This document shows positions 26,781 through 35,516 of a stretch of 64,000 bases of DNA, piece after piece; the first letter of the stretch is position 1, and each line of letters begins with the position of its first letter. The stretch comes from Lachnospiraceae bacterium (GTDB taxonomy: Bacteria > Bacillota > Clostridia > Lachnospirales > Lachnospiraceae): positions 1,509-65,508 of the forward strand of contig CAJTFX010000006.1 of the NCBI GenBank assembly GCA_910575555.1, given 5' to 3'. Below the pieces are notes generated by a model that saw only the letters and a program-made list of their open reading frames with translations, was not told the origin of the DNA and made no database searches. The position numbers and the translations under genes were made by a program.

Positions 26781-27365
26781 ATGTTTCAATATTTAGTACT
26801 GCTGAAAACAGAGAAGCAAAAAGATTTTTTCACAAAAATTTATAAAGAACACAGAAATGCGATGTTTTTTACATCCTATAATATTGTGCATGATTCTTCA
26901 GATGCAGAAGACATTGTACATGAATCATTTTTGACGCTGATTAAGCATGTGGATAAATTGATCGACAATGAACCCCATAAAATATGGCATTACATTGATA
27001 CTACAGTAAAAAATAAATCTTTTAACCTTCTGAAGCGAAGGAAGATTCAGGAGGACCCTGGTCTGGATGAAGAGTGGATGCAGGGAGAAGTGATAGAGAA
27101 GGGACCGGATGATTTGATAGAGGAATTTGAGCTTCAGGAAGCGATGACCGGACTCCTGAAAAAATTAAAGCGTCCTTATCAGCAGGTATTGGCTCTGCAG
27201 TATTACCATGAGCTGAGCGTTCAGGAAATTGCAGAAGAGATGGAAACAACACCGGACAACGTCAGGCATATTTCAATGAGAGCTAAGAAAAAGCTGCAGT
27301 CCATATTGGAAGAAAATGGGTTGTGGAATGAGAAAAATGACAAGGATGATAAGGATAAGCAGTAA
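26781..27365 (+). CDS. ECF-like sigma-70 family factor 1
   Basis: 194 residues. Region 2 is at about 17-85 (YKEHRNAMFFTSYNIVHDSSDAEDIVHESFLTLIKHVD), with an acidic linker and then region 4 (LLKKLKRPYQQVLALQYYHELSVQEIAEEMETTPDNVRHISMRAKKKLQSIL) with a helix-turn-helix. This is the two-domain layout of ECF sigma factors that redirect RNA polymerase. No anti-sigma gene is adjacent. Strongly similar to the next gene, so a recent tandem duplicate. Target regulon unknown. Confidence 0.85.
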   Translation: MFQYLVLLKTEKQKDFFTKIYKEHRNAMFFTSYNIVHDSSDAEDIVHESFLTLIKHVDKLIDNEPHKIWHYIDTTVKNKSFNLLKRRKIQEDPGLDEEWMQGEVIEKGPDDLIEEFELQEAMTGLLKKLKRPYQQVLALQYYHELSVQEIAEEMETTPDNVRHISMRAKKKLQSILEENGLWNEKNDKDDKDKQ

Positions 27366-27472
27366 AGTTCCCCCGATACAGGAGGGAAAAAGCAATAAAT
27401 CTCTCATGATACAAGAGGAAAAAATTCTATCGTGAACAGAAAACGCGTTTTGCGGATTCTCTCGTTATGGGA

Positions 27473-27501
27473 TTGAAAGTCATGGAAATCCTGTGTAAAA
27501 T
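27473..27501 (+). promoter_or_regulatory. Promoter of sigma factor gene 2
   Basis: TTGAAA, 17 bases, TAAAAT, with GATTGAAAGTC identical to the promoter of gene 3. The upstream AAACGCGTTTTGCGGATT (27441) is also shared with gene 3 apart from one base. The form fits sigma-A. Confidence 0.65.
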
Positions 27502-27593
27502 TTAAGATGTAACAGGCGATCACATAACGGTACTGTCTGTCAGTACACGGTTATTACAGACTTACAAAAGAGAAAGGAAGATGAAGGGGGAAC

Positions 27594-28196
27594 ATGCTGC
27601 TACAATATCTGGCGCTGTTAGAATCGGATCATGAAAAGGATTTTTTCACGGATATTTATAAGAAGCACCGCACAGAGCTGTATTTTAAGGCATATAATAT
27701 CGTGCACAATGCAGAAGATGCGGAGGATATGGTGCAGGAGACGTTTTTGTCGCTGATTCGGAATGTGGATAAAGTGATTAACGAGAAACCTCACAAGGTC
27801 TGGTTCTATATGGAGACCATCGTGAAAAACCGGTCGCTGAATCTGCTGAAACGGCGGAAAATACAGGAAACGCCCGGCCTGGACGAGACCTGGATGCAGG
27901 ATGAAATCATGGAAAAAGGCCCTGATATACTGATGGAAGAATTTGAAGTTCATGAGGCAGTGGCCGGTTTGCTGAAAAGGCTGAAGCATCCTCACAGGGA
28001 AGTGCTGATTCTGCAGTACTATTATCAGATGAAGCCGAAAGAGATTGCAGTGGAATTGGAGCTGACGGCGGACAATGTGAGACATATTTCCAAGCGCGCC
28101 AAGGACAAACTGCAGTCCATACTGGAAGAAAACGGCCTCTGGAATGAAAAAGGGAGTCAGGGAACGAAAAACAGGAAGAAAAGAAGCAAGAAATAG
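27594..28196 (+). CDS. ECF-like sigma-70 family factor 2
   Basis: 200 residues, with the same layout as factor 1: region 2 (YKKHRTELYFKAYNIVHNAEDAEDMVQETFLSLIRNVD), linker ETPGLDETWMQDEIMEKGPD, region 4 (LKHPHREVLILQYYYQMKPKEIAVELELTADNVRHISKRAKDKLQSIL). Apart from conserved lysines the C-terminal tail differs from factor 1. The start at 27594 follows GAAGGGGGA. Differences in region 4 suggest that the two factors may read different promoters; no direct evidence. Confidence 0.85.
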   Translation: MLLQYLALLESDHEKDFFTDIYKKHRTELYFKAYNIVHNAEDAEDMVQETFLSLIRNVDKVINEKPHKVWFYMETIVKNRSLNLLKRRKIQETPGLDETWMQDEIMEKGPDILMEEFEVHEAVAGLLKRLKHPHREVLILQYYYQMKPKEIAVELELTADNVRHISKRAKDKLQSILEENGLWNEKGSQGTKNRKKRSKK

Positions 28197-28204
28197 GCGT
28201 GAAG

Positions 28205-28299
28205 CTGCCGGGAAAGAAAGGCTGTCTGTCATGGAATGCTGCGAGTCGGAAAGAGTCACAGTATATCCGGGAACGAACCTTTTTCCCGGCAGTTTTGCT
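28205..28299 (+). terminator. Probable terminator after sigma factor gene 2
   Basis: CTGCCGGGAAA (28205) pairs with TTTCCCGGCAG (28282), followed by TTTTG. The large loop makes it a weaker call than the others. Confidence 0.45.
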
Positions 28300-28431
28300 T
28301 TGTCCTAAATGGGGCCGAGTCTGGCTTTCAGGGTATTCTGCAATATCTGGTACATCGAATAATTAATAACTGCCATTTTCACTTGTTTATGATAAATAAA
28401 AAACGCATTTTGCGGATTTTCCCATATAGGA

Positions 28432-28460
28432 TTGAAAGTCGTAAAAATCATGTGTAAAAT
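28432..28460 (+). promoter_or_regulatory. Promoter of truncated sigma factor gene 3
   Basis: TTGAAA, 17 bases, TAAAAT, with the same upstream AAACGCATTTTGCGGATT (28401) and the same spacing as gene 2. The 28197-28558 gap otherwise holds the terminator and no convincing gene. Confidence 0.65.
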
Positions 28461-28558
28461 AAAAATGTAACGAAAAAAGTGAGCATCTGCTTGCAAATCA
28501 TCTGGCACGCAGAACAATCATACGGGATACAAAAGAGAAAGGAAGAGGAACGGGAATA

Positions 28559-28858
28559 ATGCTGACACAATATCTGACACTGTTGGAAACAGAGCATGGG
28601 AGAGAGGTTTTTGCAAAATTTTATCAGACCCATAGAAATGAGATATACCATAAAGCATACATGATCCTGCATAATACGCAAGACGCTGAGGATATGGTGC
28701 AGGAGACATTTTTATCACTGGCCCGGAACGCAGATAGAATGCCCATTTCAGAACCCGGCAAAGTCTGGTTTTATATGGATACCGTGGTGAAGAATAAATC
28801 GCATAATCTGCTGAAACAGCGTGAGATGCAGAGCATTCTCAGCATGGAAGAGAGCTGA
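28559..28858 (+). pseudogene. ECF-like sigma factor 3, truncated after region 2
   Basis: 99 residues. Region 2 is intact and close to factor 2 (MVQETFLSLARNADRMPISEPGKVWFYMDTVVKNKSHNLLKQREMQ), but the frame ends at SILSMEES, where the others continue into the linker and region 4. The DNA-binding region 4 is absent and was not found just downstream. It is probably a decayed third copy; a region-2-only protein could still bind polymerase. Confidence 0.75.
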
Positions 28859-28899
28859 GTCTAAAAGATAAAACCTTCTGAATTACATTGTAAAAGTAA

Positions 28900-28944
28900 A
28901 ATAATCCTGACAGGAGAGGGGGGGAGTACCTGTCAGGAATTATT
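28900..28944. repeat. Inverted repeat 1 of a three-hairpin block
   Basis: AATAATCCTGACAGG pairs with CCTGTCAGGAATTATT (one bulge) around a G-rich loop. No T-run follows. It lies in the gene-free stretch 28859-29304. Confidence 0.6.
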
Positions 28945-28950
28945 GTCAAG

Positions 28951-29021
28951 AACTGTTAAAAAATAACTTGCAAAGATGGGTACTTATACAAGCCAGGTAC
29001 AGTAGTTATTTTTTAACAGTT
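28951..29021. repeat. Inverted repeat 2: perfect 18-bp arms
   Basis: AACTGTTAAAAAATAACT (28951) and its exact complement (29004-29021) enclose 35 bases. The arms extend by about four more pairs with one bulge. It looks like the ends of a small miniature element or a long RNA hairpin; no coding capacity. Confidence 0.65.
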
Positions 29022-29048
29022 TCTTAGATGGCAGGGGCAAAAAGGAGC

Positions 29049-29097
29049 GAAGAGCCAGAGCTGGTGAGAGAATCTGTTCTGGCTCTTCATTGTTTTT
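29049..29097 (+). terminator. Intrinsic terminator (hairpin 3)
   Basis: GAAGAGCCAGA pairs with TCTGGCTCTTC, followed by ATTGTTTTTT. It is the last transcription stop before the glycan cluster. Confidence 0.8.
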
Positions 29098-29304
29098 TCC
29101 AGCTCCCCGGAAAAAACTTATATAAATACCCGCCACACATATAATAACAAACGAGAAGGGCGAAATATGACACTTTTTGGGGATATTTTGGAAAATTGGT
29201 AAAAGATTTGTAATTTAGGGAGAAACGAAGGGAGCGGATGAGTTTTGGATATGTCCCTTTTCCATTAGAATTTGTAGATAGTATAGGTAAGCGATGATGG
29301 AAAA

Positions 29305-30006
29305 TTGCAGGTGATAAATGAAAATAGCGACAATCCTATACTGCAGGAGCCAAATATTAAATATACGTTAGATGCGGTAAATCTGGCCAAAAGACTTGGA
29401 TGCAGAAAATTTATCGGAGCTGGTTCGCAGGCAGAATATGGAAAAGTTGATACTGTTATTACGCCGGATACGCCTGTGAATCCGCTGACTGCTTATGGAA
29501 TGGCCAAGTACAGTGCAGGAATTTTGAGCGGTAAGTTATGTAAGCAATTGGAGCTGATTCATATTTGGACAAGGATTTTCAGCGTATATGGCTGCTATGA
29601 CAGAGAAGGAACTATGATAAATTACGCTATGGACAGGTTTTTAAAGGGAGAAACAGCTAAATTTTCTTCTGGGGAACAGATGTGGGACTATCTGTATGAG
29701 GATGACGCCGGACGGATGTTTTATCTGATTGGAGAACTTGTGAATAAGAACCAGGCGTATTGCATTGCCAGCGGTGAGTCAAAGCCTTTGAAAGAATATA
29801 TTATGGAATTAAGAAATTTATGTCAGTCAGATGGGAACTGTGAATTTGCAGAGCAAGCAGGTGATCATTGTACGATAGGTTTGCAGGCGGATATCAATAG
29901 TCTTGTTCAGGATATAGGATATAAACCTGGAATCCTTTTTAGAGAAGGCATACAAAAAATACTGCGGCATCGAAAGAGCAAATATTTTGAGGAAGCTAAA
30001 TTATAG
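29305..30006 (+). pseudogene. NAD-dependent epimerase/dehydratase, N-terminally truncated
   Basis: Extended-SDR sequence is present from NIKYTLDAVNLAKRLGCRKFIGAGSQAEYGK through the catalytic YGMAK (YxxxK) and the substrate domain. The first 70-90 residues with the nucleotide-binding GxxGxxG are missing. The upstream frame is closed by a stop at 29284, and no good ribosome site exists (only TTG/GTG starts). The truncated protein cannot bind cofactor normally. It is probably a relic at the edge of the glycan cluster; the next gene's promoter overlaps its 3' end. Confidence 0.7.
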
Positions 30007-30024
30007 ATTAATTATTGCCGATAT
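29997..30024 (+). promoter_or_regulatory. Sigma-28 promoter for the glycosyltransferase operon
   Basis: TAAA, 16 bases, GCCGATAT: the -10 is perfect, the spacer one base longer than ideal. It overlaps the end of the epimerase relic and lies about 160 bases before the glycosyltransferase start at 30185. Confidence 0.6.
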
Positions 30025-30048
30025 ATCAGATGATAGGAAATCATACAA

Positions 30049-30060
30049 CGCATGGAGGCG
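30049..30060 (+). promoter_or_regulatory. Candidate CsrA hairpin in the glycosyltransferase leader
   Basis: CGC-ATGGAG-GCG: the same ATGGAG loop as the flagellin and flaG leaders, about 25 bases after the sigma-28 -10. The stem is only three pairs, so support is moderate. Confidence 0.35.
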
Positions 30061-30184
30061 ATATACCATAAAAGCAAGAGGAATGGATTGGCTCTATTTC
30101 TCTTTTTTTTATGAAAATCGGCAGTTCTGCTGGATGAATTCATTATATTTCCGAAGAATATTAGAGGAGAAGGTACATATAGAC

Positions 30185-32284
30185 ATGGACGATAGAATAA
30201 ATGGGTATTTGGATAAAATGCAGCAATTTGAGAATGCAGGATTTGTAATTGAGGCATTACAGTTAGCAGATCAATTAGTTAAAACCTTTCCAGATGATAA
30301 AGCCGGTATACTGTTAGAAAAAGCAAAACTGGAGTTTCGGAACCAGTATTATAGGGAGGCTTTATTCGATTTTATAGCAGTACATGAGCTAATAAAGGAA
30401 AGAGAAGTATATGATTTGATATTGGAAGCGTATTATTTACCAAATAAAGAAATGTTGGAGAGGAACTTTAGAGATAATGTAAAACGTTTAGAAGCATATC
30501 CGCATTATAGAAATGTGCATGATGAACAGCAAATGGATAGCGTCCCTATCTGGCAGGATGAGGAAATACTAATATGTACCAATCTGGCAGACAGAAGTTT
30601 TTATATGTATAAAAGTGTAAAACATAACATTGAAAAAGATAAAGCGGCAGACCAGATTATAATGTTAATCAATGAATTATGGATGAAAGAAATAATAATA
30701 TTTGAAGGGAATTTCAGACCGGATATTGATTTTATGGATATGGATATTCCAATGTACCTGGTGTTTGATGCAGATTATTGGATATTGTTTTTGCAATTAT
30801 ATGATATAACAGAATTAATGAAGAGGAATAGAATAGTATTTTTAATCGGCAAAGAGAGTGTATACAGTTACCTGCAGGAAGATCAGGTTGTGTTTCCTAC
30901 ATGTTTTTGTGCAAACGGTCAAAAAGAGTATGACTTAGTTTTGGAAGAAGTTATTGAAATTTTTAACCAGGAAGATGAAAAAGTGCGAAATGAGATAGAA
31001 ACTTATTATAAAACGAACAAGGAATCTATTATATCGAATATTAAGTCGGGAAAACCTAAGATCATTTTTTTAACTAGTAGGTTTACAACGGCATTACAAT
31101 ATCACACTAGAGATTGTATGCAGGCAGCAGAACGTCTTGGATATGAGACGAGATTACTGATAGAGCAAGATGGTATTCACAGAGTCGGCAGCAGATATGC
31201 CAGAAAATGTTTAGCAGAATTTAGACCGGATATTGTTTTTGCCATTGATGGATTTGGCGTGAGTAAAGGGTGGCGTCCGAAAGAGTTAGTGTGGATTACC
31301 TGGATACAGGATAAATTACCACAATCAACAGGAAACCAAGAAGTTATAAATTCATTGTCTGAGAGGGATGTTTTGATATCAGCTTTTATTTCAGATTTAA
31401 ATGGAACACAATGGAGGATGGAATATAAGGATGTTCTTAAGGCTCCCATATCGGTGAATAGTTGTTTGTATCAGAACTGGGAGTTATCACAAGAAGAAAA
31501 AAGGAAATATAATTGTGACATTTGCATTGTTGCTAATGAGTCCGATTATAAGAAAAAGATAGATGTATTTTTGGAACGAATTTCTAAAGATATCCATAAA
31601 GACTGTCGGGATATAATTTCCGTGTATATTGATTTAATGGAGCAGGAACAATTTTTTTATGGCTTCGAGAATAATTTCCAAATTATTAATTATATTGTTT
31701 CGCAATTAGGAATTTATTATAATCAGAATTTTATTAGATATGTGTCAGATTATATTTATTATGTAATATTCTATAGCAGATATAAGTCATTAGTTGCAGA
31801 ATGGCTGATAGATCATGGATATACAAATATAAGACTTTATGGCAGTGAGTGGGGAAATAACGAAAAATTCAGACCTTATGCTATGGGAGTGATTGAGAAT
31901 GGAGAAAAGCTGTCAAAAGCTTTGCGTGCTTCTAAAATTGCTATCGGATTGCATCCCCATGTATCTTTACCTGCCAGGCTGATTGAAACAATCGCAAGCG
32001 GAACGTTCTATATTGCCCATCATATTCCAGAAGAGTTTGATTTGGCCAATGCAAGGGAGTATTTTAAAGAGGGAGAAGAACTTGTCTATTATTATAATAA
32101 GCAAGATTTATTAGATAAAATACATTATTACCTGAATCATGAGAATGAACGGGAAAAGATAGTGAAAGCTGGACAAAACCGTATTGCACAGGATTTAACG
32201 TATGAAAAGATTTTAAAACGTGTCATACAGGAAACAGCTCAATTAATTGAAAAACGGGAGGAAAAAGAAAATGCCCATAACTGA
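30185..32284 (+). CDS. Large glycosyltransferase with CgeB-like C-terminal domain
   Basis: About 699 residues. Residues 1-110 are helical and TPR-like. The C-terminal half has the CgeB/Glyco_trans_1_2 pattern: IIFLTSRFTTALQYHTRDCMQAAERLGYETRLL, IRLYGSEW, then SLPARLIETIASGTFYIAHHIPEEFD and a terminal helix with NHENEREKIVKAGQNRI. It probably adds a sugar to flagellin or its glycan in the cytoplasm. The frame is open back to 29987, but the start at 30185 is preferred because it lies downstream of the sigma-28 promoter and of GGAGAAGG. Its 3' end overlaps the next gene by 14 bases. Confidence 0.75.
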   Translation: MDDRINGYLDKMQQFENAGFVIEALQLADQLVKTFPDDKAGILLEKAKLEFRNQYYREALFDFIAVHELIKEREVYDLILEAYYLPNKEMLERNFRDNVKRLEAYPHYRNVHDEQQMDSVPIWQDEEILICTNLADRSFYMYKSVKHNIEKDKAADQIIMLINELWMKEIIIFEGNFRPDIDFMDMDIPMYLVFDADYWILFLQLYDITELMKRNRIVFLIGKESVYSYLQEDQVVFPTCFCANGQKEYDLVLEEVIEIFNQEDEKVRNEIETYYKTNKESIISNIKSGKPKIIFLTSRFTTALQYHTRDCMQAAERLGYETRLLIEQDGIHRVGSRYARKCLAEFRPDIVFAIDGFGVSKGWRPKELVWITWIQDKLPQSTGNQEVINSLSERDVLISAFISDLNGTQWRMEYKDVLKAPISVNSCLYQNWELSQEEKRKYNCDICIVANESDYKKKIDVFLERISKDIHKDCRDIISVYIDLMEQEQFFYGFENNFQIINYIVSQLGIYYNQNFIRYVSDYIYYVIFYSRYKSLVAEWLIDHGYTNIRLYGSEWGNNEKFRPYAMGVIENGEKLSKALRASKIAIGLHPHVSLPARLIETIASGTFYIAHHIPEEFDLANAREYFKEGEELVYYYNKQDLLDKIHYYLNHENEREKIVKAGQNRIAQDLTYEKILKRVIQETAQLIEKREEKENAHN

Positions 32285-33326
32285 TTGGAACGGAGGAAAC
32301 TTGAATAAACGAATGGAGAGGATGAAAGATTATCCTGTAGTTTTGTATGGGGCGGGAAAATATGGAAAACAGGCAATGCAAAATATTAATAAATATTTTT
32401 CGTTTCTGGATGTAAAGTATTATATTGACGATAATAGAGTACGCAATCAGGGAGAGAACATTATATCCTTACAGGAAGCTATCCAAAAATTTGGAATGGA
32501 TTTTTATATTCTCATTGCTAATTATTATGTGAAGGAAGTGTTAGAAAAAATTGAAAAAGCAGGTTTTGATTTGTCAAAGGTATTGTTCTGCAGTGAACTT
32601 TTAATTGATGATGTTAATCCGCAGTGTTTGAAGGAACATGATAAAGATTTAAAAAAAGTATATGAGTTTTTGGGAGATTATAAATCTAAAATGATTTACA
32701 GAACAATGGTAGAATCCAGATTTACAAAAAATATAGATGTATTATGCCGAACCTGTGATGCAATTCAGTATTTTCCAAGTGATATTTGGAAGATGAATGA
32801 TGAAGAAGTTTTTGTGGATGCAGGTGCATACGATGGAGATACCATAGAGCAATTTTTTAAGGAAACAGATTACAAATGTAAATATATCTATGCATTTGAG
32901 CCGGATAGAACGAATTATGAAAAACTAAAAGAAAGACAGTATGGGGAACATGTGAAAATTTATAATGCAGGTTTATATGAGACAACGAAAAAAATCAGTT
33001 TTTCAGCCAATAAAGGCGGTTCCTCTAAGATTGAAGAAGATGGGGAAAATAAGGTTCAGGTTTATCAGTTTGATGAGTTGGAGCTTCCGGACAAAGCAAT
33101 TACTTTTATAAAAATGGATATAGAGGGAAGTGAATTGAAAGCTTTAGAAGGCATGAAGCAAACAATTAAAAAGTATAAACCTAAATTGGCGATCTGTATC
33201 TACCATAAATTTGAGGATTTATGGGAGTTGCCTTTATATATAAAAAAGTTAGTGCCAGAGTATCAATTATATATTCGAAATTATACATCCTATTTAGACG
33301 AGATTGTTTTGTATGCGGCAATATAA
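32271..33326 (+). CDS. FkbM family methyltransferase 1
   Basis: 351 residues. The N-terminal Rossmann-like part (PVVLYGAGKYGKQAMQNINKYF..VKYYIDD) precedes a SAM-dependent FkbM domain: FVDAGAYDGDTIEQF (SAM loop), YAFEPDRTNYEKL, and the C-terminal FIKMDIEGSELKALEGMKQTIKKYKPKLAICIYH. FkbM enzymes O-methylate sugars and other hydroxyls. The start at 32271 follows GGGAGG and overlaps the glycosyltransferase. A paralogue lies at 35517, with two radical SAM genes between them. Confidence 0.85.
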   Translation: MPITDWNGGNLNKRMERMKDYPVVLYGAGKYGKQAMQNINKYFSFLDVKYYIDDNRVRNQGENIISLQEAIQKFGMDFYILIANYYVKEVLEKIEKAGFDLSKVLFCSELLIDDVNPQCLKEHDKDLKKVYEFLGDYKSKMIYRTMVESRFTKNIDVLCRTCDAIQYFPSDIWKMNDEEVFVDAGAYDGDTIEQFFKETDYKCKYIYAFEPDRTNYEKLKERQYGEHVKIYNAGLYETTKKISFSANKGGSSKIEEDGENKVQVYQFDELELPDKAITFIKMDIEGSELKALEGMKQTIKKYKPKLAICIYHKFEDLWELPLYIKKLVPEYQLYIRNYTSYLDEIVLYAAI

Positions 33327-33335
33327 GGAGGAAAA

Positions 33336-34415
33336 ATGGAAGAGTACAGATTAGATTCACATAAATTAATATACCACCCGGAACGGGTAAATAGATGGCT
33401 TGCGGAAGGCGATGTTTTTCCAATTAATATTGAATTGGGAATTTCAGGAGCATGTAATCACAGGTGTATTTTTTGCTGTATGGATTATATGGGATATAAG
33501 CCAGAAGTTCTTAGCGCAAATTTACTGCTGCCAAATTTAAAAGAAATGAAACAAAAAGGATTAAAGAGTGTTGTGCTGGCAGGAAACGGGGAACCCTTGC
33601 TCAATAAAGATGCAGTGGAAATCATTAATGGTACAAAAAAAACAGGAATAGATGTAGCTATGTCTACCAACGGCGTGTTATTTACAAAAGAAGTTGCAGA
33701 GGAATGTTTAGGCTCACTGACATGGATGCGGTTTAGCACATCTGCATTTTCAGATGAAAAGTATCAAAGCATACATAAAGCTAAACCAGGAGATATTGAT
33801 AAAGTATTTACGAATATAGCTTATGCTGCTGAATTAAAAAGAAAAAAAGACATAAAAACTACAATTGGGGTGCAGCTTGTTTTGATTCCGGAAAACATCG
33901 ATGAAGCCTATCAGCTTGGTTTAAAAGCCAGAGAATTAGGTGCAGACTATATATCAATCAAACCCTTTGGCTATCAGCCGCAAAGCGGCAGCGAATTGAA
34001 GGATGGTTTTGAAAAAAATGAATTTTATGCACAGCAGGAAGACCTGGAGCGTCAGATTGCGTCATTATGTACAGAGCGTTTTACAGGTTTGTTTCGAAGA
34101 AACAGGATTGAAAAAGCGAAAGATATGAGACGCAGAACATATAAAGAATGCCATGCCTTGCCGTTTTATTCCTTTATAGACAGTGCCGGAGACGTATGGC
34201 CTTGCTGTACCTTGATGGGGAATGAGGGGATGTGTTTTGGAAATCTGCATGAAAAGAGTTTTGTGGAAATCTGGCAGGGAAAAGAAAGAAAACAGGCAAT
34301 TGCAAAGATTAAAGAAAACGGATTAATGCAGTGCAGCATAGATTGCAGACTGGATGAGATGAATCGTTACCTTCAGGAGTTGAAATATCCAAATGGGCAT
34401 GTAAATTTTATCTAG
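33336..34415 (+). CDS. Radical SAM/SPASM-type protein 1
   Basis: 359 residues. The CNHRCIFC motif (CxxxCxxC, about residues 37-44) binds the radical SAM 4Fe-4S cluster. The barrel core includes VVLAGNGEPLLN and ISIKPFGYQPQSG. C-terminal cysteines (VWPCCTLMGNEGMCFGN, later QCSIDC) follow the SPASM pattern for auxiliary clusters. The last residues are GHVNFI. The substrate is unknown; radical SAM enzymes in glycan clusters can epimerise, dehydrate or methylate sugars. It is tightly packed nine bases after FkbM 1. Confidence 0.82.
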   Translation: MEEYRLDSHKLIYHPERVNRWLAEGDVFPINIELGISGACNHRCIFCCMDYMGYKPEVLSANLLLPNLKEMKQKGLKSVVLAGNGEPLLNKDAVEIINGTKKTGIDVAMSTNGVLFTKEVAEECLGSLTWMRFSTSAFSDEKYQSIHKAKPGDIDKVFTNIAYAAELKRKKDIKTTIGVQLVLIPENIDEAYQLGLKARELGADYISIKPFGYQPQSGSELKDGFEKNEFYAQQEDLERQIASLCTERFTGLFRRNRIEKAKDMRRRTYKECHALPFYSFIDSAGDVWPCCTLMGNEGMCFGNLHEKSFVEIWQGKERKQAIAKIKENGLMQCSIDCRLDEMNRYLQELKYPNGHVNFI

Positions 34416-34432
34416 TGACAGGGAGGTAAGGC

Positions 34433-35500
34433 ATGGAAAAATATTCACCATATAGTGAATTGAAAATATTCCACCATGTGGACAGGATACAAGGCTTGTT
34501 AAAGGGAGAGAGAGTTTCTCCAATTTATATCAGGATAAAACCTACAAATGTATGCAATCAGAATTGTTTTTATTGTGGGTATGCAAATGATCTGTTATAT
34601 GATGGGCGTCAGGTGGATAAAAGAGAATCTATTTCATGGGAATGTATGGAACGCACATTAAAGGAATTGGCGGAAATGAAAGTGAAAGCCGTTACTTTTA
34701 GTGGAGGCGGAGAACCTTTATGCTATCATTCTATAAGAGAGACTCTTCGGTTGGTACAGAGTTTGGGAATAGATTATTCGATAATAACCAATGGGCAGGC
34801 TTTGGAAGGGGAAATTGTAGATGAACTGAAAAATGCGAAATGGGTACGTATCTCTTTTGATTCTTCCAAAGCAGAAACCTATGAAAAGGTCAGAAGAGTA
34901 TCCACCTATAGTAAGGTAGTGCAAAATATAGCAAATTTTGCTTTAAACAAAGGTGAGAATTGTACGCTTGGCATTAATTGCGTTATAACGAAACAAAATT
35001 CGGAGGAAATATTTGATATCTGTAAAATGATAAAAGAATTGGGAGCAGACAATATTAAATTATCTCCTATTATGGTAAAAGACGGGGAAGAAGATTATCA
35101 TGGACAGATTAAAGAAATAGTAAAAGAGCAGATTATTCGGGCGAAACAGCAATTGGAAAACGAGAATTTTCAGATTGTAGATAAATATTCAAATGATTTG
35201 GCGATTGCTCAAGCATTTCGAAAAAAATATCACAGGTGTATAATTCAAGAATTATTTGCAGTGATTGCAGCGGATTCCAAAGTATACCGTTGTCACCAGA
35301 GGGCATATGTGAAAGAGGGGGAAATTGGAGACTTGACCCAAAATTCTTTTAAGGAAATTTGGAATTTGCAGGAGACGGTAGAAGATGTAAGACAATTTGA
35401 TGCATTTGAGCATTGCCAGTTTCCATGTGCTTTTGATGAACGTAATATACTATTAAATGATTTTATTAATATGGACAAAAATCATATTAATTTTATTTAG
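34433..35500 (+). CDS. Radical SAM/SPASM-type protein 2
   Basis: 355 residues. CNQNCFYC (CxxxCxxC, about residues 40-47), GGGEPLCYHSI, and C-terminal cysteines in YRCHQRAYVKEGEIGDL and FEHCQFPCAF. It is diverged from protein 1 but ends in KNHINFI, almost the same tail. A family sharing a C-terminal motif may act on the same kind of partner. It is 17 bases after protein 1 and 16 before FkbM 2, clearly one operon. Confidence 0.82.
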   Translation: MEKYSPYSELKIFHHVDRIQGLLKGERVSPIYIRIKPTNVCNQNCFYCGYANDLLYDGRQVDKRESISWECMERTLKELAEMKVKAVTFSGGGEPLCYHSIRETLRLVQSLGIDYSIITNGQALEGEIVDELKNAKWVRISFDSSKAETYEKVRRVSTYSKVVQNIANFALNKGENCTLGINCVITKQNSEEIFDICKMIKELGADNIKLSPIMVKDGEEDYHGQIKEIVKEQIIRAKQQLENENFQIVDKYSNDLAIAQAFRKKYHRCIIQELFAVIAADSKVYRCHQRAYVKEGEIGDLTQNSFKEIWNLQETVEDVRQFDAFEHCQFPCAFDERNILLNDFINMDKNHINFI

Positions 35501-35516
35501 AATAGGAGAAGAAAGA

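Noticed and set aside
28236-28457. 73-codon open frame between sigma genes 2 and 3
   Set aside because: No ribosome site; it overlaps the probable terminator and the promoter-proximal repeat.
29165-29202. Eleven-codon frame (MTLFGDILENW) with a weak ribosome site
   Set aside because: Too short, no hairpin attenuator after it, probably chance.
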